NCBI GenBank assembly: GCA_920105805.1
Contig: CAKKTI010000229.1
Span: forward strand, 4,506-33,903
Direction: 5' to 3'
Length of the DNA: 29,398 bases
Origin: Condylostoma magnum
Taxonomy: Eukaryota; Ciliophora; Heterotrichea; Heterotrichida; Condylostomatidae
The notes beneath the pieces were generated by a model. That model was not told where the DNA came from. It worked only from the letters and a program-made list of their open reading frames with translations, and ran no database searches. Within the stretch, counting starts at the first letter, position 1; each line of letters starts with the position of its first letter. The position numbers and the translations under genes are program-made. Of this stretch, positions 10,241 through 24,200 are shown piece by piece.

Positions 10241-11512
10241 ATGGAAAATATAACTAATTATAGCTCTTAATCTATACTATTCAATCGATACCGAAATAAC
10301 AATTGAAACTTAGATAATTCTAGCCTAAAATTCTTTCATAAGAAGATTACTGAAGACTATAACAATCTTTGTAATATGTCTCCAATTGTTTAATACAAGG
10401 ACATCAATAATAATGAGGCTGTTAATTCCAATTAATAATACTAAGAGTTGTTTCCTGATCAAATTATAACTCATCTATTTGTTAGTATTCGTAATAACCT
10501 TAATAGATTGAGTAATTCTAAACAAATCTTCAATTAAAATTTATATGAATCAAGTAGTATAATTCTACAGCATATACTAAATCAAATTAAATAGTTATCA
10601 CTTAAGAACTAAATCTTAGATTAATTTAAGCAATCAAACAAGTATGTTAATTCCTAATTGGTTAGAATGTGCAATAGATAAATCTTTTCAGTGTGTGTAT
10701 CACACAATGATCAGTTTATCATATCTGGAGGAGGGGATGGAAAGGTTATATTATGAGAGCTTAAAAATAAATCGAATAGTAAACTAATTGGACGTAATGA
10801 TTCCTTAGTATGATAAGTTTATATTTAAAAAAACGATTAAATAGTAATATCAGGAGACTAAGATGGATATATAAAACTGTGAGACTTATGTAATGTTAAT
10901 AAAAACAGATTATTAGGACAACATGAGTGAATATCGTCATTCTGCATTTCTAATAATGAAAATTTCATAATCTCAGGTGGATTTGATAGATAGGTAATTC
11001 TATGAGGCTTTTTAGGAGAATAAAATATATTAATAGGAGAAAATGAGAGTTAAATTACTTCAGTTTGCATTTCGCTTAATGACGAATACGTAGTATCAGG
11101 AGATGACTACGGTTAAATCACACAATGGAATTTAGAATACTAAAATAACTCGGAAATCGGGGACCATGGAAGTTCAGTCGAATAAGTTTGTATAGCATAA
11201 AGTAACTAATTTGTTATATCAGGAGGGCATGATAATCGGATAAAGCTATGACATTTGTATGATTAAGGATTAAATAGAGTTATTGGTAGCCATCAGTCAG
11301 CTGTATGATCATTAATCATTTTTAAAAGTGATACTGCAGTAATCGCTGGGTATGAAAATGGATTAGTTAGAATCTGAGGCATATATGATTCTTAGTTAAG
11401 TAAGGTTATTGGATTACATAAGTAAAGAGTTAATTAGATCGTTATTTTGCATAGTGAATTATGAGTTGTATCTGGAGGAGATGATAGAGAGTTAAGATTA
11501 TGGGAAGTATAA
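10241..11512 (+). CDS. Seven-bladed WD40 repeat protein
   Basis: A 423-residue scaffold-type protein. A polar N-terminal part (about residues 1-145) precedes seven WD40 repeats, enough for one complete beta-propeller. Repeats end KVILWEL, YIKLWDL, QVILWGF, QITQWNL, RIKLWHL, LVRIWGI and LRLWEV, each preceded by an ISGG(D)-type turn. Several of the repeat-closing tryptophans are TGA codons, among the best internal evidence for TGA = Trp. The predicted stop is TAA 11510-11512, directly after blade seven, with another TAA three codons on. Continued reading gives low-complexity hydrophobic sequence unlike a propeller. Partners and pathway are not evident. Confidence 0.9.
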
Positions 11513-11786
11513 GCTTTATAATATATTTTGTCAATATGGATTCTTTAGTTAGTTAATTGTATTAATTAGTCAAATAATAGTTAGAATAGTTCATTCATAT
11601 GAGTTACAAGACTTTTAGTATTTTTGCATTTACTAATATAAATAGATTTAATATATTTTTAGTACTTAAGCCTGTATGAAGTTAACAGAAACGTTTACCC
11701 ATTACTATATCAATTCAAAAATTGTAAAAATATTAATGTCAAAAGATCAATTCATACATAGAAGCTTTGGTAACACTTAAACTATT
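11513..11786. other. Spacer between WD40 and PIG-H genes
   Basis: 274 AT-rich bases. The WD40 frame stays open here only because TAA/TAG/TGA can be sense codons. Its translation is hydrophobic and low in complexity, so I treat it as 3' and 5' flanking DNA. Nothing recognisable. Confidence 0.4.
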
Positions 11787-12230
11787 ATGGAACACACATT
11801 TACTATATCTTAATCAGGAGATCAATTTAGTATTGCTTTAATTGTCATATCAACAATACTTACTATATGGCTTTAATCTTTAATAATGCTAGGATTAACA
11901 GTGTACTTTATCATTTAGTATAAAAATGCAATAATATAGGGTAAGCCTTATAAAGAATCTTTATATACAATTTAGAATTTAGGAATTTAGATAACTAGAA
12001 CTACTAGAAAAGGAACAACAATAAGTACATTTATTGAACAAAATGATATAGTAGATTTAATAATAAATGAGGTGAGTTATATATAGGGTCTAACTCCTTA
12101 TAATGTTCATATTTACATAGCGATTATAGTTAAAAATCAATAAAATTTAGTTGTGCCCTTTCAAAAAGCAAATTTAAGTTTATCTCAGGCTACTTAGGTT
12201 TACAGAGATTTTCATCGAATTTTTACTTAG
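11787..12230 (+). CDS. PIGH: GPI-GlcNAc transferase subunit PIG-H
   Basis: Accessory subunit of the ER enzyme that adds GlcNAc to phosphatidylinositol, the first step of GPI-anchor synthesis. A membrane hairpin (about residues 16-45) is followed by the PIG-H domain: ESLYTIQNLGIQITRTTRKG, STFIEQNDIVDLIINEVSYI, YIAIIVKNQQNLVVPFQKAN and QATQVYRDFHRIF. The conserved stretch I.DVVINE corresponds to IVDLIINE. The predicted stop is TAG 12228-12230, giving 147 residues; otherwise the frame would run into the next gene to TAA 12324. Ciliates carry many GPI-anchored surface proteins, which fits. The AP endonuclease start lies 80 bases downstream. Confidence 0.86.
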
Positions 12231-12310
12231 TTAATTAGCTGCTTCACACTAAAATTGCACTATAGATACCAACACCTTTACTTTAAATCTGTAATTATCC
12301 TATATATAAA

Positions 12311-13210
12311 ATGGGTGGGAAAAACCTAAAACGAGGAAGACAATCAACTAGTCCTTCGCCCTTAAAACGAGCAAAAACTACAGAAGAACCAGAAGAAATT
12401 AAATAGGAAGAGCCTCAATAATTTGGTAATTCAATAAAAATAGCATCATGAAACGTAAATGGAATCAGAGCCTGTATTAATAAGAGTAATTTACTAGAAT
12501 ACGCAAATAACAATATTGATATTTTACTATTCAACGAGACGAAATTACAAGACTAACATGTTAATTAATTCAGAGCAATGTTTCCATAGTTCCCTCATTA
12601 ATCCTGGCCCTGCAGTTAAACTAAAAAAGGTTACTCAGGTGTTGCTTTGCTATCTAAAACTGAGCCAATCTCAATAATAGAAGGAATAGGTAAAAGAAAG
12701 CATGATGATGAAGGTAGATGCATTACAGCCGAATTTGATACATTTTTCGTAGTTGGCACCTATATACCCAATGCGGGTTAAAAGCTAGAAAGACTTAAAT
12801 ATAGAACAGAATCATGGGATACTGATTTTCTTGAACATCTGAGATCGCTGGAAAGAAGAGGAAAACCTTTTATTTGGCTTGGAGATTTAAACGTTATAAG
12901 TGAAGAAATAGATATACATAGAATGAAGGGAAATGAAAGACATGCTGGATGCACGATTGAGGAGAGAACTAATTTCAATAACTTTTTATAAGAAGGACAT
13001 ATAGATACTTTTAGGCAAATGTATCCAGAGAGGTAGTAGTTTAGTTGGTTTAGCTAAATAAATAAATCAGCTAGGGAGTAAAATAGAGGGTGGAGGTTGG
13101 ACTATATTGTTGTTAGTTAAAATTTAATGAGTAGAGTATAAGATTCAATCATAAGAGATGATGTAATGGGAAGTGATCACCATCCAGTAGAGCTGATTCT
13201 TAGAAATTAG
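12311..13210 (+). CDS. APEX1: AP endonuclease, exonuclease III/APE1 family
   Basis: Base-excision-repair enzyme that cuts DNA 5' of abasic sites. 299 residues: a basic, Ser/Pro-rich N-terminal tail of about 40 residues, likely nuclear targeting, then the complete catalytic domain. Landmarks are KIASWNVNGIRA (metal-site Asn), ILLFNETKLQD (catalytic Glu), GTYIPNAGQKLERLKYR, FIWLGDLNVISEEIDIH (Asp/Asn pair), WRLDYIVVS and the final GSDHHPVELIL with the catalytic His. W47 of SWNVNG is TGA 12449-12451. The enzyme ends at the family end point with TAG TAA (13208-13213), so both codons must act as terminators although TAA/TAG encode Gln within the gene. All catalytic residues I can place are intact. 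Confidence 0.97.
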
Positions 13211-13342
13211 TAATTTATATGTGTTAAATTTCTGTTCTTGCAAGATTAACCTTTCAATTGAGAGATTAAAAGGATTACAAATTAAAAACAAAGTCACAAT
13301 TTTCCTATTAAATCTAATATAAAAACACATCTTGGAAATTTT

Positions 13343-14635
13343 ATGTCTAAGTTACCTGAAATACAGTCTTAAATGTACAATAGAAACAGAATAAAGATAG
13401 AAGGAAGAATAAAAAACTGTTCTCCAATTTTACGAATCACCAGCGGTTTAAACGTCCGCCGCGTCAGAGGAACCCATGGAATGATTCCGAGTGGAAATAC
13501 AGCAAAAAGGGGTGTTAGAGCTGTAAAAACAATGAATATAAAACAAAGATTGCCTCGTAATGGATCGTTTTCAAGTATGGCAAAAAAGAGAAAAATTAAT
13601 TAAAGATCATAAAGCAATCACTCCTTTATTAAGTAAGATGAGCCTTAATTAAATCACTAGTTTGGAAATATTGTGAAAAAGTAGTTTATTAAATCAAAGT
13701 ATAGAGCTTGTTAATTACTAGGCTTTTATAAGCTTCCTGTTCCTAGTACAAAAGAAATTATGGCAAAGCTTGGCTCTTTTTAAGAAGTTTTGTTCTAGCC
13801 TCGGCTGGCTACATAGGATAGGGAAGTTATAATCTTTGTATGAGAAGGTGCTATAGGAGACTTTTTTGACCAAAAGCTGTATATAAGAGGAGACTCTCTT
13901 ATAACGTTAAAGGAATTATAGTTGTTTTATTAGGTTGTAATAGTAACTAGTTGGAATATGAGCAGATTTATAAAAGTTTTGAATTATTTATCTAGTAATG
14001 GAATATATATAACCGGAGCCTTTAAGTGGTGTAGTGTTAATGAGTAGACAATGAATCAATAATATTTTGATTATAGTCTAATTTATCAACTTTTTAATAA
14101 CCAAAGGATTATTGAGTACAATAAATTTATTATTATTACTGCTATACAAACTCATATTTCAGACTTAAAGGAGTAATTTGATTCTACAACAAATAAATAT
14201 TCAAACTATATTATCAGATAGCCAATTATAACTTAAGAGCTCTAATAAACTCCTTTAATCTTAGCTATTCCTCATATAAAGCTGTATAATGAAACTATAG
14301 GATTACTTAATATTACCTAGTAAATAAAACAATTATTACAATCTTCCGATTTCATATCAGGGTTCTATGATAACAATAATCAAAATACTATCAATCTTAC
14401 AGATTATGACATTTAACAGGATTTTTGTGTACACTGAAACAGTTTAGGGCATATATCTCCAAACAGAGAATTATTCCTACACTATCAAATTCTATCTGAG
14501 TAAGTAAAGCTTCCAACTAACAAATGCTTGCTTATAGCAAAGGGACACATAACAGATAAAGAGTTAATATTTAAGGAGAGGCTTGATCCAGCTTTATCCT
14601 CATTAAATTTACTTGAATATACAATTAGAAATTAA
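13343..14635 (+). CDS. Conserved-looking unknown protein, possibly HAD-like
   Basis: A 430-residue protein. The N-terminal ~90 residues are basic and polar (RIKNCSPILRITSGLNVRRV). The central region from about residue 165 reads REVIIFVWEGAIGDFFDQKL, then LITLKELQLFYQVVIVTSWN and LNYLSSNGIYITGAFKWCS. This strand-helix pattern recalls the HAD phosphatase fold, but the catalytic DxD is not present, so if related it would be inactive or very divergent. A second part includes VHWNSLGHISPNRELFLHYQ, with W from TGA. The stop is probably TAA 14633-14635, with TAG 14666 and TGA 14699 as later options. The gene is real by codon pattern; the function is open. Confidence 0.6.
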
Positions 14636-14736
14636 TTATCATATTATTGTACTATAAAACCATTTTAGCTTATATTGTTATTGCACTTTATTATAAAATG
14701 ATGAAATTTAAAGCATAACATTTAGTAAAAGTTTGA

Positions 14737-15432
14737 TTAATCAATTTGGTTATTAAAAGAATTTCTTTTGATAGTTATAAAAACAACCAATCCTACTCCA
14801 AAATGAGATAAAAACAAAATCAAAGGGTTGTAATCGGAAGGTAGCGAACACAGGGTGTTTAATGTTCCTGAAAACCCATTTGTCACAGTTAACCCAAACC
14901 CAATTATAAACAACAGCAATGCCCCACTTCTTACTTCATGATTTCTCTTATTTCTGTAAAACTACCAAAAAATGTAAAATATACTAAAAATACAACTGGC
15001 ATAATACCAAGAACATCCAACATGTCTTACCATTTGATGCAATTTTGACCCTAAGTTAATAATTCCATGGAATCCCATAGCTAACATTGGCGTTAAATTA
15101 TACATCTTATACTGCATAATTACTCAGAATAACGACACTGTTAAAACATGATGAATTGCAGAATCACAAGATCTAATTCTACCTTTCCAGCACCTATCAT
15201 ATTCCATCAAAGCTTCAAAAATGTATACAAAAGGCATTATCATGACAGCTGTCTTTAGAACTCATGAAGGGTTGTTTTACACGGTGAATATATTAGCATA
15301 CTGTCTTGGATACCTAAAAAAGTAGTAAAAGGCAATAACTCCGTTTATAATCATCAAATAATAATGTGCTTTAATAAAGAATATAAATAACACTCTGGTA
15401 GCCTCGTTTCTCTAATCAAAATATACCTCCAT
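14737..15432 (-). CDS. Multi-pass membrane protein, TLC-like layout
   Basis: A 231-residue protein with about six hydrophobic segments. Examples are YYLMIINGVIAFYYFF, FVYIFEALMEYDRCW, VLTVSLFWVIMQYKMYNLTP, WYYASCIFSIFYIFWQFY, LLLFIIGFGLTVTNGF and ILFLSHFGVGLVVFITI. A paired histidine (AIHHVLTVSLFW) starts one segment and further His follow (GFHGIINLGSKLHQ), a layout like TLC or ELO lipid enzymes, but I cannot confirm either family. Trp at SLFWVIM and PSWVLK are TGA. The start codon lies only 7 bases after the first P2X stop codon, with stops TAA TAG TAA packed between. It is convergent with the unknown protein. Confidence 0.65.
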
Positions 15433-15439
15433 ATTACTA

Positions 15440-16603
15440 TTAACTATCAAAATGTTCTTCATCCTCTTCTTGCTGTTCCTCGTCATCCTTCTTTTCTTCC
15501 TCTTCCCCACTTTCCTCTTCAACCTAAATATACTGAATTGCATCCTATACATTCTCAGTCTCCAAGTACTTCTCCTACTCATAAGCCTTCCTTTCTATAT
15601 AAATCTTACTAGATAGACAATAAAGCATCAAGAAATCTACCAACAACGGTGTAATTTTTGTAAGTGCTATGGCAGATGATAGATTAAGTATAAGTGAATC
15701 TAATGTAATAGCATATGCCCTACCTCTAGCCTCAATTACAAATCTTATACCTGCAATTCTCTGCAAGTCTCTATACTCCACTCCTCCGTCTACATATTTA
15801 TGCTACCGCATCATTATAAACCCAGTGGGATCTCCATCGCCCACGTTATCTAACCTTTTGGTGTCAATATCCGGGCTACATCCAAAGGATCAGGTTATAT
15901 CACAGTCCCAGTCTGTACGCACTCTTATCACAGCGCCTGTTTCCCGTATACTTTCTAAGTCAGTTTCTGAGTGTTACAGTATATCACGGACCAGCATTGT
16001 ATTGAAGTTGTCATTCGGATAGACTATTGGACGGGGATCGTTCATTGTTGTCATATCCTACCCTGGAGCTAGTATAACGTATTCAATGAATCCCTGAAAC
16101 CAAATCAAGAAATTCTCTGCTCCTTCTATATTATGTACAACTGAATCCTCCTCAGAGCACCATGAAGGCTCATTACAATAACCTTCATCACAGGAAAACC
16201 CAGTATGACAATCCTGGTCAGAATTACAAGGACGCTCCATATCACGGCAAACTCCTCTGGTCTGCATTGGTGTTTCTGTAACTTGAAGAGCAAGTACTAT
16301 TGATCTAGGGTCATGATTTGGGTATACTATATCAACTGCATCTCATACACGAATTTCTCCATTCGTGCGACTTACTCCTGTACCAGACGTATAAGTAAGC
16401 ACTGAGCCAAAAACGTATTCTTCAGCTTGATAACCTTTAGAAATAATTATCACAAAAACTATAAAGTAAAGAAGAATTAAGAGATTAATGCACATTGCAA
16501 GGCAGCCTAGTTTGTAATCACGGATTATAACTACTCGAGGGGTTCTATACGAAAAAACACTATCTAGATCCTAGTCAAATATATCACGGAGTCTTAAAGC
16601 CAT
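15440..16603 (-). CDS. P2RX: P2X-type ATP-gated cation channel
   Basis: Trimeric ligand-gated channel subunit, 387 residues. TM1 is near residues 44-62 (LLILLYFIVFVIIISKGYQ), followed by a large ectodomain with RVWDAVDIVYPN, PMQTRGVCRDMERPCNSDQD and paired cysteines. Then come WCSEEDSV, AENFLIWFQGFIEY, IRVRTDWDCD, VEYRDLQRIAGIRF and TM2 (LILNLSSAIALTKITPLLVD). An acidic tail (EEESGEEEEKKDDEEQQEED) ends the protein. W87 in RVWDAVD, conserved in P2X, is TGA 16343-16345. The N-terminal YxTxK motif appears as YRTPR. The ATP-binding KxK lysines are not at the expected place (LTYTSGTGVSRTN). In ciliates P2X-like channels could act at the contractile vacuole, as in Dictyostelium (inference). It ends with TAA TAG TAA. 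Confidence 0.94.
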
Positions 16604-16605
16604 CT

Positions 16606-17094
16606 TTACTGTCTAAAGTGAAGAATATTAAACCTTTGCATCATCAGATTTGAATATCTTGTAGGGGACTTGAGCCTTGAACGTGATCTGGATCTTTCCT
16701 TCCTTAAGTTCTCCAGTATAGCTTCATGATTAGGCTCCATTTGATGCCCGTTTTCTGTTTTTGCCTGGAGTTTACATTCCTTAGCCATATGTCCTACTTC
16801 TCTGCAAATATAGCATTCAATCTCTTTAGCCTACACTCTGCTACTAGGAGGAGGCTATTGCACTGTCTTTTAGCCCTTTTTTCCCTTGTGACTTCATTCT
16901 ATGTTGATAATGTTTCCGGCTAAATCTTTTCCATGCATTTGAGCCTTTGCTGCCTCAGCAGATTTTACTTGATCAAAATCAACAAAGGCAAAATTTCCCT
17001 TTACATCAATTGTGCATTTACCATAACGGTCAAAAATCTAATGCAGGTCTTTAGATGACAGTGTACGAGCAACATTTCCTATAAATAAACTCAT
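16606..17094 (-). CDS. RRM and zinc-knuckle SR-type RNA-binding protein
   Basis: A 162-residue splicing-factor-like protein. An RRM covers residues 1-72, with RNP2 LFIGNV, RNP1 KGNFAFVDF and an end NIINIEWSHKGKK where W is TGA. A CCHC zinc knuckle follows at about residues 92-105 (CYICREVGHMAKEC), then a short RS run (KERSRSRSRLKSP). This RRM-knuckle-RS order is that of SRSF7/RSZ22 proteins, which bind pre-mRNA and help splice-site choice and export. The RS region is much shorter than usual. The last ~12 residues look non-coding in composition, so the true end may differ. As read, TAA 16606-16608 is 2 bases from the P2X ATG. Confidence 0.88.
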
Positions 17095-17283
17095 TTTATT
17101 ATTCATATGTAGAGTAATTGCAATTTGATTGGTATAAAGTAAGGTCTATAGATGAAAAAGTAGCAGTTGTTAAGTCTTATTTTTAGTATGCATTACCAAA
17201 GCTATATATATTATAGAATACTAGGATTATTATTGAATACTAAACTGCAAGCAAACATAATCGAAAAAAGCTAATTATCCTAA
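17095..17283. other. Spacer between ABCC and RRM genes
   Basis: 189 AT-rich bases between the end of the ABC transporter and the start of the RRM gene, both on the minus strand. It is expected to hold the RRM promoter. No motif recognised. Confidence 0.35.
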
Positions 17284-20946
<3,663 letters not shown>

Positions 20947-21213
20947 ATTTTATATATATTTACAATTAGCTCTGTTTCATAAGTTATTTGTGTACTAGTA
21001 ATTTATGCAGTCTATGTAATATAAGAGGATTAATAACATATTACTAGCCAAAACCATATTTTGTCGATGTAAAAGGTTATAGTGTATTAAGTGGGTGGAT
21101 ATTATAAGTAATTCAATAAATTTAGCTATAATAGGTTTCTTCTATAACCCAATAATTAGTTTACATAATTTTTTAAATCTAAATAAGAACTATATTTGTT
21201 CAACATACTAAAA
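20947..21213. promoter_or_regulatory. Divergent intergenic region, ABCC / giant membrane protein
   Basis: A 267-base AT-rich spacer between divergent start codons, one of the largest in the window. It includes TATATATATTTAC next to the ABC start, a TATA-like run. No other element is nameable. Confidence 0.4.
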
Positions 21214-24200
21214 ATGTTTACCTTCTTACTCCTATGGTTCCTATCATACGCTTAAATCAACCAATACTAGAAGGATTCCTTTATAATAGCTATAAACGAA
21301 GACGTTGGGGCTCATTTTGAACCATGGATTCATACAATTAACGAGGAGGTTCTGTACACCCTCGATGAATATGGTATCTACAATCGAGTCCTTTCTGCCG
21401 GCGACTACTGCATTAGCTACTGATATTTCTAGAATTATGAAGTTTCCGAGAAATGCCTACTCGAGTTTAGCCAGGGAGCGGATTATTTGGCAGTCTACAC
21501 CTACACGTATAACTGAAGAGTTGAAATCAACTCAAATAATTACCCCCTCAATTTCTCAAATACTTACAAAAGACAGTGATTTTACAACGCTATATGCCAG
21601 GATGCAACAAGTAGTAAACTTTATGTATGAATAGGGAATTTTGATGAAAATATAATAGATGCTGAATTTACCTTGATATCTCCCTATAATCTACAGCCAG
21701 ATTCAAAATTAGTAATTGGAGGACTTTTGGCAGCGGATACTCATAACTTCAAAGGTTATATTGCAATGCTAATGTTCCATTATGAGCTTACTTTACTAGA
21801 CGTTACAGATATGATAGCCTGTTTAAGACAATATAACTTTAACATGATGACATGGCATGACTCACAGCTTTATGTGTTAACTTATTTATTCTAGAAATAA
21901 TTATCCTTCTTATTCTATGAAAATACAACTAAATTTGATATTTAAGCAACTAAAGACTTATCTAGCTTGCCATATCATTAATTTTCTAATATTTTCAGCT
22001 TATACTCTAAATTCGATATAAAAGTACCAGCTTAAGATATTTCCCTAATTGAAATTAAAACAGCAACTGGTACTTAGCTAGATATAAGAATGGATTACAT
22101 AGTACTAACAACAGAGCTTCAAACAACTTTCATGGGATCAGTATGTGATACTTAAGTATTGGCATAGGTTACAAGTAATCAACTTCTGAATGCAGTAATT
22201 CAAATAGAGTTTGAAGACTTTAATCCAGGTTTAAATCTATGAAGAATTTCAATATCAGACTTAGTAACAATTCAATGTGATAGTGTCCAAGCAAGTTAAA
22301 TAGATTTGAGTGATTTAATTGTATCCTTTAATTATAATCTAGTAGGATCATAGACAACAGGTTACTATATACATTAGGTTTCTTTGTACAATAAGCACTT
22401 TTCAGTAGAAGGGAATTATTTGGAATTTAATACAGCTGATAATAAAATCAATGCTCCTAGTTTTTTTGATGATATTGGAAATGACTAGCTAATTGCAACA
22501 TGAGCCTATTGTTACTAGGGAAATCCATACTGTCATTATTTAGATATTTCAGACCCTTGCTATATCTGCTAATTATAGTAAAAGAGATCACCTCCAGAGT
22601 ATAACCTAACAAAATCTAAATGTGGTTATGCTGAAAACAATAATTGGCATTGCGCTGGATTAAATCCTACTTATAATATTGATATTAGCTTTAATATTTC
22701 ATTTTATTAAAAGTATTCAACTAATTATACTTTTTGAAAAGGATTAAATAATACACCTACTTAAGAGTCAGATGATCCTCATTATATTGTAGGCTAAGGA
22801 TGGGTTTTCGGGCGAAATGATTATGCTACTATGCAATTTGCCGGTACTGATTATTATATGAATTCAGATGCTTTCACATTTTACCTATTTACGAGATTTT
22901 ATGATGCAGGCGGACTACTATAAGTTGGAGATGATTCAGGGGATCACATAATATTTGAAATTGTGTAGGTTTAGGATGGATTTGCTTGCTAGCTTATCAT
23001 TTAGGGTATAAATGGTTAAGCTATCTTGTAAGAATACCTAGGAGAAATTACAAAGCCTTAAAATTGAATGTGGTTGGGATTTGGAATACTCTTTAGCAAA
23101 TAGTACCAGTAGTTGTAAGTAGAGACTTTTTATAACAGCTAGCTAACTTAATAATATATAGATAATAGAATGAATATGCCACTTGATCCTCCTATAGTAT
23201 TCGGCAAAAATTATTCAGGCTAAATTTATCAAATGTATATTAGGTTATACAAACCTTATTTACCAAGAGTAATCAACTCTTATAGCACTGATACTGCTTG
23301 CTGAAACTTCTATAAAACTTAAAACAATATTTGTCCTGAAGAATATCTATATGATTAAGATTTTACTAGTACAGGGTGTTTGGCTAATATACCTTATTGC
23401 AGAAAGTGTATTGAAGTTGGAACTTGTACTTGATGTAATGATGGGTTTGATTTGATAAATGATCAATGCTCCTGTCCTGATAATGGATATATTACAGTTA
23501 ACTAAACATGCATTAAATGCTAAGAAGATGAGATTGTTTTTAACTCACAATGTGCTTAATGTGATCAGTTTTGGGGGTATGGACTCAATTATATATATGG
23601 AGTTGACTTAATTGATTATGAGAGCTTAGATTTATTAAATGATTACTGTACAGAGATTTGTGGAGATGGTATTGCTATAAGTCAGCATGATTGTGATGAT
23701 GGAAATAATGAGGATGGAGATGGATGTGATGCTTAATGCAATTTCGAGGAACAGAGTGAAAATATAGAGCCTTATAGTATTAGTTATATTGGAATCAAAA
23801 ACAATAAGTATGCAATTAAGATCGACTAGTTTTACTTAGCCTAGAAAATTACACTACTTAATGAAAAAATCTCTATACCGTTTATATAAGAATATCTTGA
23901 CAAGAGTACTGTTCTATTGTACTTCATATTAGACACTTCTAGCTAGGATTTATAAGACTTAATTGTGCAAATTGGAGAGCTGTAAGAATTATTGGAAGTT
24001 GATCCTAATTGTATTGAAATGGAAGTAACTTGCAAGTAATGTTAACAAAACTACACTCTAATCAACTAGAAGTGTACTTGTTATGATGGATACTATTTGA
24101 ACAACCAATAAGACTGCATTGCTTGTCCATAAAATTGCAGTATTTGCACCCAGGATGATGAGATAACCTGCCAAAGTTGCAACAATTCAAAAGTTCTTTA

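Noticed and set aside
15669-16022. 117-residue plus-strand ORF
   Set aside because: It lies antisense to the conserved P2X ectodomain, so it is a shadow.
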